Shown: positions 53,291 to 61,523, counted from the first letter of the stretch. The stretch: 64,000 nt of DNA from Bacteroides sp. CAG:927 (GCA_000431155.1 HF985638.1:5865-69864); one strand, 5' to 3'. Numbers and translations: made by a program. Notes: generated from the sequence alone by a model not told the origin.

Positions 53291-53827
53291 ATGAAAAAGG
53301 TACTTATAATATCAACATCTTTGCGAAGTGTCAGCAATTCGCATGCACTTGCAGAGGCTTTTGCCAGAGGAGCGCATGAAGGTGGTAACGATGTGGAAAT
53401 CGTCACATTGCACCATAAGGAAATAAAATACTGCATCGGCTGTCTCTCGTGTGTCAAGACCGGAAAATGTGTAATTGCTGACGATGCGCCTGCAATAATA
53501 TCCAAAATGCACGATTCCGATATTCTGGTTTTTGCCACTCCTATCTATTATTATGAAATGTGTGGTCAGATGAAAACCTTGCTTGACCGTGCCAATCCAC
53601 TTTATGGAGGAGATTACCGTTTTACTGATGTGTATCTTCTGACCAGCGCGGCCGAAGAAGAGGACTCCGTGCCAAAGAGAGCAGTCTCTGGTCTTGAAGG
53701 ATGGATAGAATGTTTCGACCGTGCGTCGCTTGCCGGGACTGTATTCGCAGGTGGAGTAACTTCTCCGGGAGAAATAAGTGGACATCCGAGTCTTGACAAA
53801 GCCCTTGAGATGGGACGAAATGTGTAG
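53291..53827 (+). CDS. NADPH-dependent FMN reductase-like protein
   Basis: 178 residues, cytoplasmic. Flavodoxin fold with STSLRSVSNSHALAEAFARG (FMN loop), CIGCLSCVKTGKC (three Cys, as in the Tat-exported relative at 46595) and FATPIYYYEMCGQMKTLLDR. Probably a flavin-dependent reductase of quinones, nitro groups or disulphides. It may take part in electron transfer with the flavin reductase at 54810. Confidence 0.83.
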   Translation: MKKVLIISTSLRSVSNSHALAEAFARGAHEGGNDVEIVTLHHKEIKYCIGCLSCVKTGKCVIADDAPAIISKMHDSDILVFATPIYYYEMCGQMKTLLDRANPLYGGDYRFTDVYLLTSAAEEEDSVPKRAVSGLEGWIECFDRASLAGTVFAGGVTSPGEISGHPSLDKALEMGRNV

Positions 53828-53844
53828 TAAAAAATAATAAGATT

Positions 53845-54786
53845 ATGAAATTACCGGCAATTGCATTAGGAACATGGTCGTGGGGCTCAGGAGCAGCCGG
53901 AGGCGACCAAGTATTTGGCAACCATACTGATGCCGAAAGTCTGAAATCGGTTTTTGACGCGGCCTACAGCGATGGACTCACGATGTGGGACACCGCCACT
54001 GTCTATGGCATGGGCTCGTCGGAAGATATTCTTGGCGGATTCATCAGTAACTATCCGCGCGACAAGTTTATAATTTCCACGAAGTTCACACCTCAGATTG
54101 CGCCAGACACAGCCAACCCCGTCATGACGATGGCCGAAGAGAGCTGCAAACGTCTTCATACCGATTATATCGACATCTACTGGATTCACAATCCCGCCGA
54201 CGTGGAACGCTGGACACCCGGCTTGATTCCTCTGCTGAAATCGGGTATAGTGAAACGTGTGGGCGTCTCTAACCACAATCTCGAACAGATAAAACGTGCC
54301 GACGAGATACTCAGAAGTGCCGGTTACAGGGTCTCAGCTGTACAAAATCATTTCAGCCTTCTCTACCGCTCTTCGGAGAAAGCCGGAATACTCGACTACT
54401 GCAAGGCCAACGACATCGACTTTTTCGCATATATGTGTCTCGAACAGGGAGCCCTGACAGGTAAATTCGGCACCGCCAACCCGATGCCGGAAGGGAGTCA
54501 ACGCGCTGCTACCTATAATCCTATCTTGCCGAAACTTGACAACCTCATCGCCGCCATGAAAAAGATTGGTGACGCCAAGGGCGCATCGGTCTCGCAGATA
54601 GGCATAGCATACGCCATCAACAAAGGTTCTTACCCGATTATAGGTGTGACCAAACCGCGCCATGTGGAGGAAGCCTCCGCCGCCGCAAAAATTCAGTTGA
54701 GCGATGCGGAGATAGCAACACTTGAAACCCTCGCCGCCGAGACCGGTGTTGATACCAAAGGCTCGTGGGAGAATCACATGGCATAA
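53845..54786 (+). CDS. aldo/keto reductase
   Basis: 313 residues, TIM-barrel AKR family. Catalytic tetrad visible: D in MWDTATVYG, Y in the same motif, K in ISTKFTP, H in YWIHNPAD. Later a NADPH-binding region GVTKPRHVEEA. In E. coli the YqhC regulon joins YqhD with the AKR DkgA; a similar partnership is present here. Substrate unknown. Confidence 0.87.
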   Translation: MKLPAIALGTWSWGSGAAGGDQVFGNHTDAESLKSVFDAAYSDGLTMWDTATVYGMGSSEDILGGFISNYPRDKFIISTKFTPQIAPDTANPVMTMAEESCKRLHTDYIDIYWIHNPADVERWTPGLIPLLKSGIVKRVGVSNHNLEQIKRADEILRSAGYRVSAVQNHFSLLYRSSEKAGILDYCKANDIDFFAYMCLEQGALTGKFGTANPMPEGSQRAATYNPILPKLDNLIAAMKKIGDAKGASVSQIGIAYAINKGSYPIIGVTKPRHVEEASAAAKIQLSDAEIATLETLAAETGVDTKGSWENHMA

Positions 54787-54809
54787 TCACTCAAAATCGA
54801 AGAATAACT

Positions 54810-55370
54810 ATGACTAATAAAATTAACTTAGGTTCTAAACTTGCCCTTTACCCGACTCCGGTTACTGTTGTCGGAGCTGACGTAAATGGGAAGGTCAATT
54901 GGCTGCTTATATCCCATATTGGCATAGTCAGCCACGACCGTGTTCTTGTGAGCATGGCAAAAGCACACTATACAACTCCTGCACTTGGCTTAGGGAAAAA
55001 GATATCACTTAATCTTGTAAGCCCAGAGATGCTTGAAAAAGTGGACTATGTGGGAAGTGTGGATGGCGATAAGGAAGATAAGTCGCAAGTGTTTGAATTT
55101 CATCGCGGTGATGCAGGTACACCTGTAATCGATGAGGCACCGCTGACAATGGAATTGGAAATCGTGGACATTTATGAATGTAACGGTTTCGATAACTTTA
55201 TCTGTTCGATTGCCAACACATATGTCAACGAAGACAACCTCGATGATAACGGTAAGATTGACTACGATAAGATGCACACTGTCTTGTTTGAGTTCCCGAC
55301 CTATTCATATATCCTGTCTGGTAATGTCATAGGTAAATGCCGCAAAATGCACGATAACTGGCAAAAATAA
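54810..55370 (+). CDS. flavin reductase-like, FMN-binding split barrel
   Basis: 186 residues from ATG 54810. The frame is open upstream into the previous gene. Core: LYPTPVTVVGADVNGKVNWLLISHIGIVSHDRVLVSMAKAHYT, typical of flavin reductase proteins that bind FMN, with a C-terminal GNVIGKCRKMHDNW. Last gene of cassette 2, 23 bp after the aldo/keto reductase. A terminator follows. Confidence 0.85.
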   Translation: MTNKINLGSKLALYPTPVTVVGADVNGKVNWLLISHIGIVSHDRVLVSMAKAHYTTPALGLGKKISLNLVSPEMLEKVDYVGSVDGDKEDKSQVFEFHRGDAGTPVIDEAPLTMELEIVDIYECNGFDNFICSIANTYVNEDNLDDNGKIDYDKMHTVLFEFPTYSYILSGNVIGKCRKMHDNWQK

Positions 55371-55449
55371 ATTTATAGAGCCTAAATCACTCCGAATAAT
55401 TCTATAAAGTCAGGATACTGAGTTAAGGCAGAGTGCCTGATGTTTTATT

Positions 55450-55490
55450 ATCTGCCCTTTACTAAAGTATTGGTATGGGGCAGATTTTTT
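55450..55490 (+). terminator. terminator of cassette 2
   Basis: ATCTGCCC (55450-55457) with GGGCAGAT (55478-55485), followed by a T run. It separates the cargo from the regulator gene. Confidence 0.7.
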
Positions 55491-55524
55491 ATGCCTATAT
55501 AAAAGAACCAATATTATTCACAAA

Positions 55525-56799
55525 ATGAACAAGGTATTAATTGTAGATGCCTCCGAATCAGACCGTCGGCTCATGGCGGGCTTGCTTGTCAAGTCCGGCT
55601 ATGAGCCGATTGCCGTCGAGACAATGGAGGCAGCAAAGGACGAGGTGGCAAAACTGCCACCCGGCGCAGTGATTGTCGCGGACGCTTCACTCCGTGACAG
55701 CTCTGCAAAAGAGTTAATCAACTGGCAGAAGGCTGAGGGATTCACTTTCCCTGTCATCGCCATAGTGAACAACCTGAACGGGCCAGACCTTCTTGAAGTG
55801 ATGAAAGGCGGCGGAGCGGTAGATGTGGTGCAGCGGGCCGGTATTGACAAGCAGCTCGTTGAGACGGTAGGCAAATACGCCAAACCGGAGAATATCGTAA
55901 TCCAGCTTGACAACGCCCTGATTCCTCGGAGAAGCAACAGCTTCCGTGAAATCGGGAAGGCAATTGGACGAGTCGCGACCACGAACGCCAACTGTATCAT
56001 ATTTGGCGAAAGCGGTATGGGGAAGGAACAGATTGCACGACAGATCTATCTCCAAAGTTCGCGTACACAGAAGCCGTTGAAGATTCTCGAAGCCGGAGGC
56101 GCGCCGCTTGTCGGCAAACATGATCCGGAATCAGACCGCAGCGAAATCTATAACCGCATCGAGGGCTACTTTCAGGAAGTGAAAGGCGGCACACTGATAA
56201 TCAAGAATATCCAGTTGCTGACATTCGAGACCCAATCAGTGCTGTTGCACATTCTTGAACAGGAACACCCCGATGTGAGAATCATCAGTACTGCAAACGG
56301 AAATCTGTTGAAGATGGTAGCCGACGGCAGCTTTCGCGACAATCTTTTCTATATGCTCCGCCAGAGGAGCATTACTGTACCATCTCTCCGAGAATCTACG
56401 GAAGATATAGCTGATATTGCAGACTATCTTCTTCAGAGATACGCACAGAAGAAACAGCGACCGAAACAGCATCTTGACGCGTCTGCGATAAAGGCGTTGA
56501 AACTGCACCCGTGGCCCGGCAACGTCCGAGAACTGAAAGACACTGTTCTTTTCGCCGCCTTCCACGCGAAAGAGGATACCATTACCACAGAGGACATCAG
56601 ATTTGATGACGCCACACCCGATACAGCGGAGGATTTGACCCATCGCAATCCCAAGTACGAGCGAGACAATATAATCCGTGCATTCAAAAGAGCCGGCACA
56701 TGGCGAGGCGCGGCAACGCTGCTTGGAATATCCGAAAGGGCTTTGTTTGAGCAACGTAAGAAACACCATATCAATCCTGACGGAGAAATCGAGTCTTGA
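55525..56799 (+). CDS. RteB-like response regulator, degenerate sigma-54 activator
   Basis: 424 residues. Receiver domain 1-120 with a candidate phospho-Asp in IVADASL. AAA+ domain ~135-360: Walker A GESGMGKE near residue 163. The GAFTGA loop that contacts sigma-54 is absent, and Walker B reads GGTLIIKNIQLL without acidic residues. C-terminal Fis-type helix-turn-helix (AATLLGISERALFEQRK). RteB of CTnDOT is an NtrC-type regulator of excision. No sensor kinase gene is nearby, and no tetQ. It may act as a DNA-binding switch without ATP-driven activation. Confidence 0.75.
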   Translation: MNKVLIVDASESDRRLMAGLLVKSGYEPIAVETMEAAKDEVAKLPPGAVIVADASLRDSSAKELINWQKAEGFTFPVIAIVNNLNGPDLLEVMKGGGAVDVVQRAGIDKQLVETVGKYAKPENIVIQLDNALIPRRSNSFREIGKAIGRVATTNANCIIFGESGMGKEQIARQIYLQSSRTQKPLKILEAGGAPLVGKHDPESDRSEIYNRIEGYFQEVKGGTLIIKNIQLLTFETQSVLLHILEQEHPDVRIISTANGNLLKMVADGSFRDNLFYMLRQRSITVPSLRESTEDIADIADYLLQRYAQKKQRPKQHLDASAIKALKLHPWPGNVRELKDTVLFAAFHAKEDTITTEDIRFDDATPDTAEDLTHRNPKYERDNIIRAFKRAGTWRGAATLLGISERALFEQRKKHHINPDGEIES

Positions 56800-56818
56800 C
56801 AACCTCGAAAAAAATGCG

Positions 56819-56827
56819 TAACTTTGC
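56819..56827 (+). promoter_or_regulatory. promoter of the structured RNA
   Basis: TAACTTTGC, just downstream of the regulator stop. The expected start is near 56834. Confidence 0.55.
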
Positions 56828-56833
56828 AACGCA

Positions 56834-57050
56834 AATAGCAAAGACTGCGATTGTAGAGACAATCGTATCAACAATATAGGATAACATAAGTTATCGCAAG
56901 AGTTCTCTTGTAAATCCGGAAGATTATCAAAACCGAGCTTGAGCGTGACACTTATGCTATGCTTATCGCATAGCGTATGGTCACATCATTCGGTAAAGGC
57001 TTATTCCGGAGCCAACAAGAGAAGAAGTGTGTTCCGTACGCTATTTTTTT
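56834..57050 (+). ncRNA. structured non-coding RNA or 5' leader, about 215 nt
   Basis: Several hairpins in a row: CGATTGT (56848-56854) with ACAATCG (56859-56865); GATAAC with GTTATC (56880-56895); CAAGAG with CTCTTG (56897-56910); and a long one at 56945-56984 (GTGAC/GTCAC, ATGCTATGC/GCATAGCGT). AGCGTATGG (56972-56980) can instead pair with CCGTACGCT (57034-57042), which is followed by seven T residues (57044-57050). These are mutually exclusive folds, as in attenuators or riboswitches. No known class recognised. The rest of the gap to 57285 shows only a TCGGCA/TGCCGA pair near 57083-57155. Confidence 0.5.
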
Positions 57051-57285
57051 ACCCTTATCTGAACCTGACACCATAACATAAAGTCGGCATAAATCGGCAA
57101 GCTGTCAGAATTGTTCTTCTGCCATAAAGATTTAACTTTCAAAATACTTTGCCGACATAAAATTCAATAGCACAGTCTATTGCTGATATTAACCATCGTT
57201 AAACAACCCTTTTCATAATCCCTTCGGTTATAATTGCAAACGAGGCGCAATCCTCGATAAGTCTAACGTAAAAACATATAACCGC

Positions 57286-57534
57286 ATGGAGATTACAACT
57301 CCCCCAAACGCATCAGGCTTCAACAGGAAGCCCAAATCAAAGAGCGGCAAACCAGACCGCAGCCGCAAGACCCGCAACCGCAGACCCGGCAACAATCCTA
57401 TGGATGATCTGCCCGCGGATGCCAACGCTTGGCTGTTCGGATCAATGTTCCTCATGGCAGCCGCCAGACTTCTCGCACCTTTCTTTTCATACAGACAGGC
57501 GAAAAACACGGCACCGTCCGCCACACCCGAATAA
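57286..57534 (+). CDS. small basic membrane protein
   Basis: 82 residues. The first half is very basic and disordered (NRKPKSKSGKPDRSRKTRNRRPGNN). One hydrophobic stretch follows (ANAWLFGSMFLMAAARLLAPFFSY). No family recognised. It is the first gene after the structured RNA and lies 4 bp before the helix-turn-helix gene. Confidence 0.45.
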   Translation: MEITTPPNASGFNRKPKSKSGKPDRSRKTRNRRPGNNPMDDLPADANAWLFGSMFLMAAARLLAPFFSYRQAKNTAPSATPE

Positions 57535-57538
57535 GCGT

Positions 57539-57922
57539 ATGGCGCAGACTACCGACAAGGACGCGGATTTCAAGACCGCCGCGCAAGCCTATGTCTCACT
57601 CGTAGAGCAGCGTGCCAGAAGCCCCTGCCTTTATCCCACGAGAGACAGACCGCGACTGACCTTCCACGGAGAGCCTGTAATCCTTCTCGACGACATCATA
57701 ACCGGGCTTGACATCAGCGAGAAGACAATAAGGCGATACCGCGACGCAGGAAAAATCAAGGTCTATGAGAGCATAGAGGGAAACATCAAGTTCGTCCTTC
57801 AATGCGACCTCGACGAGTTTCTCGAAAAGTGCTTCATCAGTTCGTCCCATCCAGACTACAGGACTGTGAAGTGCAGAACCAACTCCGGCGGAAACGCCAA
57901 AACAACCACCACTAAATCATAA
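57539..57922 (+). CDS. helix-turn-helix, excisionase/MerR-like protein
   Basis: 127 residues from ATG 57539. The core is LDDIITGLDISEKTIRRYRDAGKIKVYESIEGNIKFVLQCDLDEFLE, a winged HTH_17-type domain as in excisionases and MerR relatives. A disordered Thr-rich tail ends it; the tail codons form the leader motif of the next gene. Probably a DNA-binding accessory or regulator. Confidence 0.65.
   Translation: MAQTTDKDADFKTAAQAYVSLVEQRARSPCLYPTRDRPRLTFHGEPVILLDDIITGLDISEKTIRRYRDAGKIKVYESIEGNIKFVLQCDLDEFLEKCFISSSHPDYRTVKCRTNSGGNAKTTTTKS
57907..57918 (+). promoter_or_regulatory. leader motif of the DUF3945 gene, predicted sRNA target
   Basis: CACCACTAAATC, a perfect 12-nt complement of the sRNA. 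It lies 10 nt before the ATG at 57929 and within the end of the upstream gene. Confidence 0.55.
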
Positions 57923-57928
57923 TTCATT

Positions 57929-59494
57929 ATGGACCAGACTCCCGATCAGCAGGAAGTGCTGATGGCCCGCGACAACACAAGCGGGAAAGTCGGGGCGGTC
58001 GTAGGGCAGAATCCCGACGGCACCCCCAAGATGGCGGACGTAAAGTCAACGCCTCTCAGTGAACTCATCAAGTTCAACAAAGGGCAGAACCCCCTCGAAG
58101 CGTTCATGTCGAATTTTCTCCGGCAGGCCAAGAACCCGACGATGTTCAGCTTTTTCAGACTGCCAGCCGACAGGTATGAAATGGTCGCGCCCGCAATGGC
58201 GGACATTATTCAGGAAGCGGAGAAAAACGCAGAGATGCTCAGACCCTATGCGGTGGAAACGGACGTCCCCGACCGGACAGTAAATCCTGAGCAACAGACA
58301 GTTCCGGAGCCTCCGGCTCAGCAGGAACAACAGGCAGTCGAGACACCCCAGCCGCCACAACAGGCACAGCCCCCGGAGCCTGAACAATCAGTGCAGGCAC
58401 AACAGCCCCAACAGCCTGAACAGACAGCCGCGGCACCTGTCAGGAATGCCCCCATAAACGCGGACAGCATAGACTGGGACAAGATACAGAAGCAATGGGG
58501 CATCACGCGCGAAGACCTTGAAAAATCAGGCGCGCTCGACCAGATGGTCTATAACCACAAATCGCCGCAGCTTTTCACTGTGACGCCACAATTCGGCGAC
58601 GAGAAGTTCTCGATTCAGGCAAAGCTCTCTTTCCGCACCAACCCCGATGGCTCATATTCACTCGTGCCACATTTCGTCCGCAACGAGCCGCAGCTCGACA
58701 AGGAATACAAGGGCTATACATTCACAGGCGAGGACAAGGCCGAACTGCGCAAGACCGGCAACCTCGGCAGGGCGGTGGAACTTGCCGACCCCAAGACCGG
58801 GGAAATCAAGAGATGCCTCGTGAGCATAGACAGGCTCACCAATGAAATCGAGTCAATGCCGATAGACAACATCTATATCCGGCGCAAAGTGGCGAACATA
58901 GAACTCGACATGCAGGCAGTAGGCATACTGAAGAACGGCGGCACCATACGGGCGCAGAGCATCGAACTGCCCAACGGCGCGAAATTTGTTGCCGACCTGC
59001 AATACAACGTATCCAAACGTGATGTCGCTTTCGTCAACTCCGATCTCTACCGCCAGTTGCAGGAGCAGAGCGTGAAGCCTCAACAGCAACAGCAGACGCA
59101 ACAGAAGCCGGAAGAACGCTGGCACAATGCCGACGGCACTGTCAAACGCCTTGCCCACTGGTGTAAGATAGAGCTGAGCGAACAGCAGCAGAACGACTAT
59201 CTCGCCGGTAAGAAAGTCCTCGTGGGCGAAGCCAAAGACCTGTTCGGCAACAACTGCACCGTCTATTTCCAGTATGACCCTGAAAAACGTGCGCCGATCA
59301 CCACCCGCGTATATCCTGACCGCGACAAGGTGGTGGGTATCGCCGAGGAAAGCAAGACCCAGATGGCTGTCAACAATGACGGTGCCACAAACGAGGCTAC
59401 CAAGAACGTGAAAGAGCCCCTCCAGCGCGGACAGACCGCGCCAAAGGACGAAAACCAGCAAAGGCAGCAGAAGCCCAAAGGTCCCAGACCCTGA
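57929..59494 (+). CDS. DUF4099/DUF3945 protein
   Basis: 521 residues. N-terminal conserved block (~50-115: PLSELIKFNKGQNPLEAFM...). A Pro/Gln-rich linker runs from ~130 to 175. Then a DUF4099-like block (~178-240: DWDKIQKQWGITREDLEKSG) and two DUF3945 units (~255-390 and 405-480: LDKEYKGYTFTGEDKAELRKTGNLGRAVEL, LSEQQQNDYLAGKKVLVGEAKDLFG). In CTnDOT a gene between the excisionases and exc (orf3) occupies a comparable place. Function unknown. It is upstream of the topoisomerase-like gene. Confidence 0.78.
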   Translation: MDQTPDQQEVLMARDNTSGKVGAVVGQNPDGTPKMADVKSTPLSELIKFNKGQNPLEAFMSNFLRQAKNPTMFSFFRLPADRYEMVAPAMADIIQEAEKNAEMLRPYAVETDVPDRTVNPEQQTVPEPPAQQEQQAVETPQPPQQAQPPEPEQSVQAQQPQQPEQTAAAPVRNAPINADSIDWDKIQKQWGITREDLEKSGALDQMVYNHKSPQLFTVTPQFGDEKFSIQAKLSFRTNPDGSYSLVPHFVRNEPQLDKEYKGYTFTGEDKAELRKTGNLGRAVELADPKTGEIKRCLVSIDRLTNEIESMPIDNIYIRRKVANIELDMQAVGILKNGGTIRAQSIELPNGAKFVADLQYNVSKRDVAFVNSDLYRQLQEQSVKPQQQQQTQQKPEERWHNADGTVKRLAHWCKIELSEQQQNDYLAGKKVLVGEAKDLFGNNCTVYFQYDPEKRAPITTRVYPDRDKVVGIAEESKTQMAVNNDGATNEATKNVKEPLQRGQTAPKDENQQRQQKPKGPRP

Positions 59495-59640
59495 AAGCCT
59501 CTCACCATCCGTCCACAATCGACAAACTGTGATTCAACCGATATGATTGCCGGGTTATGACTGTAATCCCGACCACTGAATCCACGTCACGTCCGTAAAT
59601 ATCCCCTCCGGCAACCGTATCACCCAGACAAGTTATCCCC

Positions 59641-59678
59641 AAGGCACGGGGATAAGGGCAACCCAATCCCCGTGCCTT
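59641..59678 (+). terminator. strong hairpin between the DUF3945 gene and exc
   Basis: AAGGCACGGGGAT (59641-59653) with ATCCCCGTGCCTT (59666-59678), perfect 13-bp stem. No T run follows, so it may be an mRNA processing or stabilising hairpin rather than a terminator. Confidence 0.5.
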
Positions 59679-59686
59679 CAATAAAT

Positions 59687-59704
59687 TCACCCTAAACCCA
59701 CATT
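59687..59704 (+). promoter_or_regulatory. leader motif of exc, predicted sRNA target
   Basis: TCACCCTAAACCCACATT resembles the target motif with one missing base and one mismatch. It ends 5 nt before the ATG. Confidence 0.4.
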
Positions 59705-59709
59705 AAATT

Positions 59710-61329
59710 ATGATCCTTATTATCTGCGAGAGCATTCTCGCCACCAAGACTGTCGCCATAGCACTTGGCGCAAACAACGAGACAAGCGAGGGCATCTATA
59801 CCTCCGGAACATTGACAGTTGCCGCAGTGCCGCCCCGTTTCATCCGCCACACGCCCCTCGGCGAGATGGCTGACGGAAAGAGTCCGTTCATCCCGGAGAA
59901 GTTCAGGATGTCCGTCACCGACAAGGGACTGGAACGCGAGCTGAAGCCCCTGTTCCGCGAGGCATCCGAAGTGGTGTTCGCCTCCGACGGCGGAGCCGAC
60001 GCACAGGCGCGCTTCTTCAACATCTGCCGCCACTTCCGCGTGGGCTGTCCCCGAAGCCGTATGTGGATGACCCGGCTCAGCTACGGCGCAATCCGCGGGG
60101 CATTCCATTTCCGTGAGTCGGGCCGTCACCTCCACCGCCTCGCCCAGACCGGACTCGTGTCAAAAGGTATGGATATGCTGTTCGGCTACAATATCAACCA
60201 GACCTTACTGCACATGGGGCTTCCCGCCTGCAACCTCACCCGTCAGGAGGCTGTCGCGCTCTTATATCTCGGAGAACTCTCCGATCATATAGACTATGTG
60301 CAACAGCAGGCACATCCCGCATATTCAATCCTCGTCAACGCAAACAGCGGCACGGTGTTCGAGTCCGCGGAGTCATGGGACGATGAGGCGGATGCCGGAA
60401 CCGCGCTCGAATCCGTACCCACAGGCGAAACCGTACCCGCCACCCTGACCATAGAGGAGACCGATAGGTTCAACCTGCGTTTCCACACACTCCTGACACT
60501 CCAGATGGACGCCTTCAACAATCTCGGCTTCATGCCCGGCAAGACCCTGAAAGTTGCGCAGAAACTTTATGACAGGGGGCTTATATCGTCGCCTCTGACC
60601 GACTGCCCGCACCTTCCCGAAAAACTGCGGGGCCACATCATGACGGTGTTCCACGATGCCGGAGGCTACCTGTGGGGAGACAACGGGGCGACAATCGACA
60701 GCCACGCCATAATAACCCTGCGCGCCGCCGAGGAAGTGCTAAGCGGGAGCGAGCTGCAACTCTACCGTCTTATCTTCAACCGTATGAGGGCTGTCATGGA
60801 GCAGAAACCCGTCCGCAAGTATGCCACACTGGAGTTCTCCGTCGGTGACAACCGTTTCAGCCGCCGCTGGGAAATAACCGGTGACGCCTATGACGTGACC
60901 GAGACAGGCTCTTTCCAGACTCAGGTCGAGATTGCCGATGCAGGGGTGTATCCCTTCGACCGTCCTGTGGAGTCAAGAGCGTTTGCCGATGTCATCGGCA
61001 ATCTCACGACAGTGGCAGACTGTGTCGATGAGTTAATGCACACCGGTGTGCCATACACGAAGGAGACAAACGACTACGGCAGCGCGATGGGAAGCCTTGT
61101 GAACAAGGGACTCGCCATGCTTGACGGCGACGGGATATACCTCACCCCTGAAGGTCAGGCAATATTCGATGAGTTTTTCGGACACGAGATTGCCGAGGTG
61201 ATACTGACATGGCAGTTCGAGGCAAACGACCTCTACGGAGGCGACCAGACCGGACGCAGTGTCATCGAAGGCTTCTCCGGCGCGCTACTTGACCTGATCG
61301 GCGAACTTGACCCCGATTGTGGGGAATAA
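59710..61329 (+). CDS. exc: Exc-like topoisomerase IA homologue, catalytic residues lost
   Basis: 539 residues. The Toprim part keeps E7, but ATDPDREGE of active enzymes reads ASDGGADAQ (residues 91-99). Where topoisomerase III has the catalytic Tyr in TYPRTD/SYPRSD, this protein has ISSPLTD, so Ser294 takes the place of Tyr. The domain order otherwise follows TopB. In CTnDOT, Exc is a topoisomerase whose activity is not needed for excision; here it has been lost by sequence. It may act as a structural DNA-binding protein. Followed by the RteR-like RNA. Confidence 0.75.
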   Translation: MILIICESILATKTVAIALGANNETSEGIYTSGTLTVAAVPPRFIRHTPLGEMADGKSPFIPEKFRMSVTDKGLERELKPLFREASEVVFASDGGADAQARFFNICRHFRVGCPRSRMWMTRLSYGAIRGAFHFRESGRHLHRLAQTGLVSKGMDMLFGYNINQTLLHMGLPACNLTRQEAVALLYLGELSDHIDYVQQQAHPAYSILVNANSGTVFESAESWDDEADAGTALESVPTGETVPATLTIEETDRFNLRFHTLLTLQMDAFNNLGFMPGKTLKVAQKLYDRGLISSPLTDCPHLPEKLRGHIMTVFHDAGGYLWGDNGATIDSHAIITLRAAEEVLSGSELQLYRLIFNRMRAVMEQKPVRKYATLEFSVGDNRFSRRWEITGDAYDVTETGSFQTQVEIADAGVYPFDRPVESRAFADVIGNLTTVADCVDELMHTGVPYTKETNDYGSAMGSLVNKGLAMLDGDGIYLTPEGQAIFDEFFGHEIAEVILTWQFEANDLYGGDQTGRSVIEGFSGALLDLIGELDPDCGE

Positions 61330-61397
61330 TACGCTGTCTCCGGCATTTCCATCCAAAATAATCGGCACTACATAGCTGAAAATCGGATAGAAATCGC

Positions 61398-61406
61398 TAA
61401 CTTTGC
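61398..61406 (+). promoter_or_regulatory. promoter of the RteR-like RNA and xis leader
   Basis: TAACTTTGC, 69 bp after the exc stop. The expected start is near 61412. Confidence 0.55.
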
Positions 61407-61411
61407 CACTG

Positions 61412-61484
61412 AATCGCAGTCATAATTTATTTTGATTGTGGATTTAGTGGTGAGGCAGCGGGAGGGATACCCGCTGCCTTTTTT
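61412..61484 (+). ncRNA. RteR-like antisense small RNA
   Basis: About 72 nt, bounded by the promoter at 61398 and a strong terminator: GGCAGCGGG (61454-61462) with CCCGCTGCC (61470-61478) and six T residues. Just before the hairpin, TGTGGATTTAGTGGTG (61438-61453 region) is complementary to the leader motifs of traN, traE, traA, traI, mobA, the DUF3945 gene, exc, xis and int. In CTnDOT the ~78-nt RteR, located downstream of exc, represses tra; size and position agree. Pairing is seen in the sequence; regulation is inference. Read on the minus strand the same stretch could be a leftover gene leader before an 8-codon ORF (ATG 61423). Confidence 0.6.
61454..61484 (+). terminator. terminator of the small RNA, upstream of xis
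   Basis: 9-bp GC-rich stem, 7-nt loop, six T residues (61479-61484). Without read-through no transcript from 61398 reaches xis at 61524. Confidence 0.8.
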
Positions 61485-61499
61485 ACATCCATATCCACC

Positions 61500-61517
61500 C
61501 ACCGCTAAATCCCACAA
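61500..61517 (+). promoter_or_regulatory. leader motif of xis, target in cis and trans
   Basis: CACCGCTAAATCCCACAA pairs with the sRNA stretch with one G-U pair and one bulge. Within one read-through RNA the two parts enclose the terminator hairpin. Confidence 0.5.
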
Positions 61518-61523
61518 ATAATT

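Noticed and set aside
58853..59518. 221-codon ORF antisense to the DUF3945 gene
   Set aside because: The DUF3945 repeats are clear on the plus strand, and the antisense ORF has no promoter or ribosome site.
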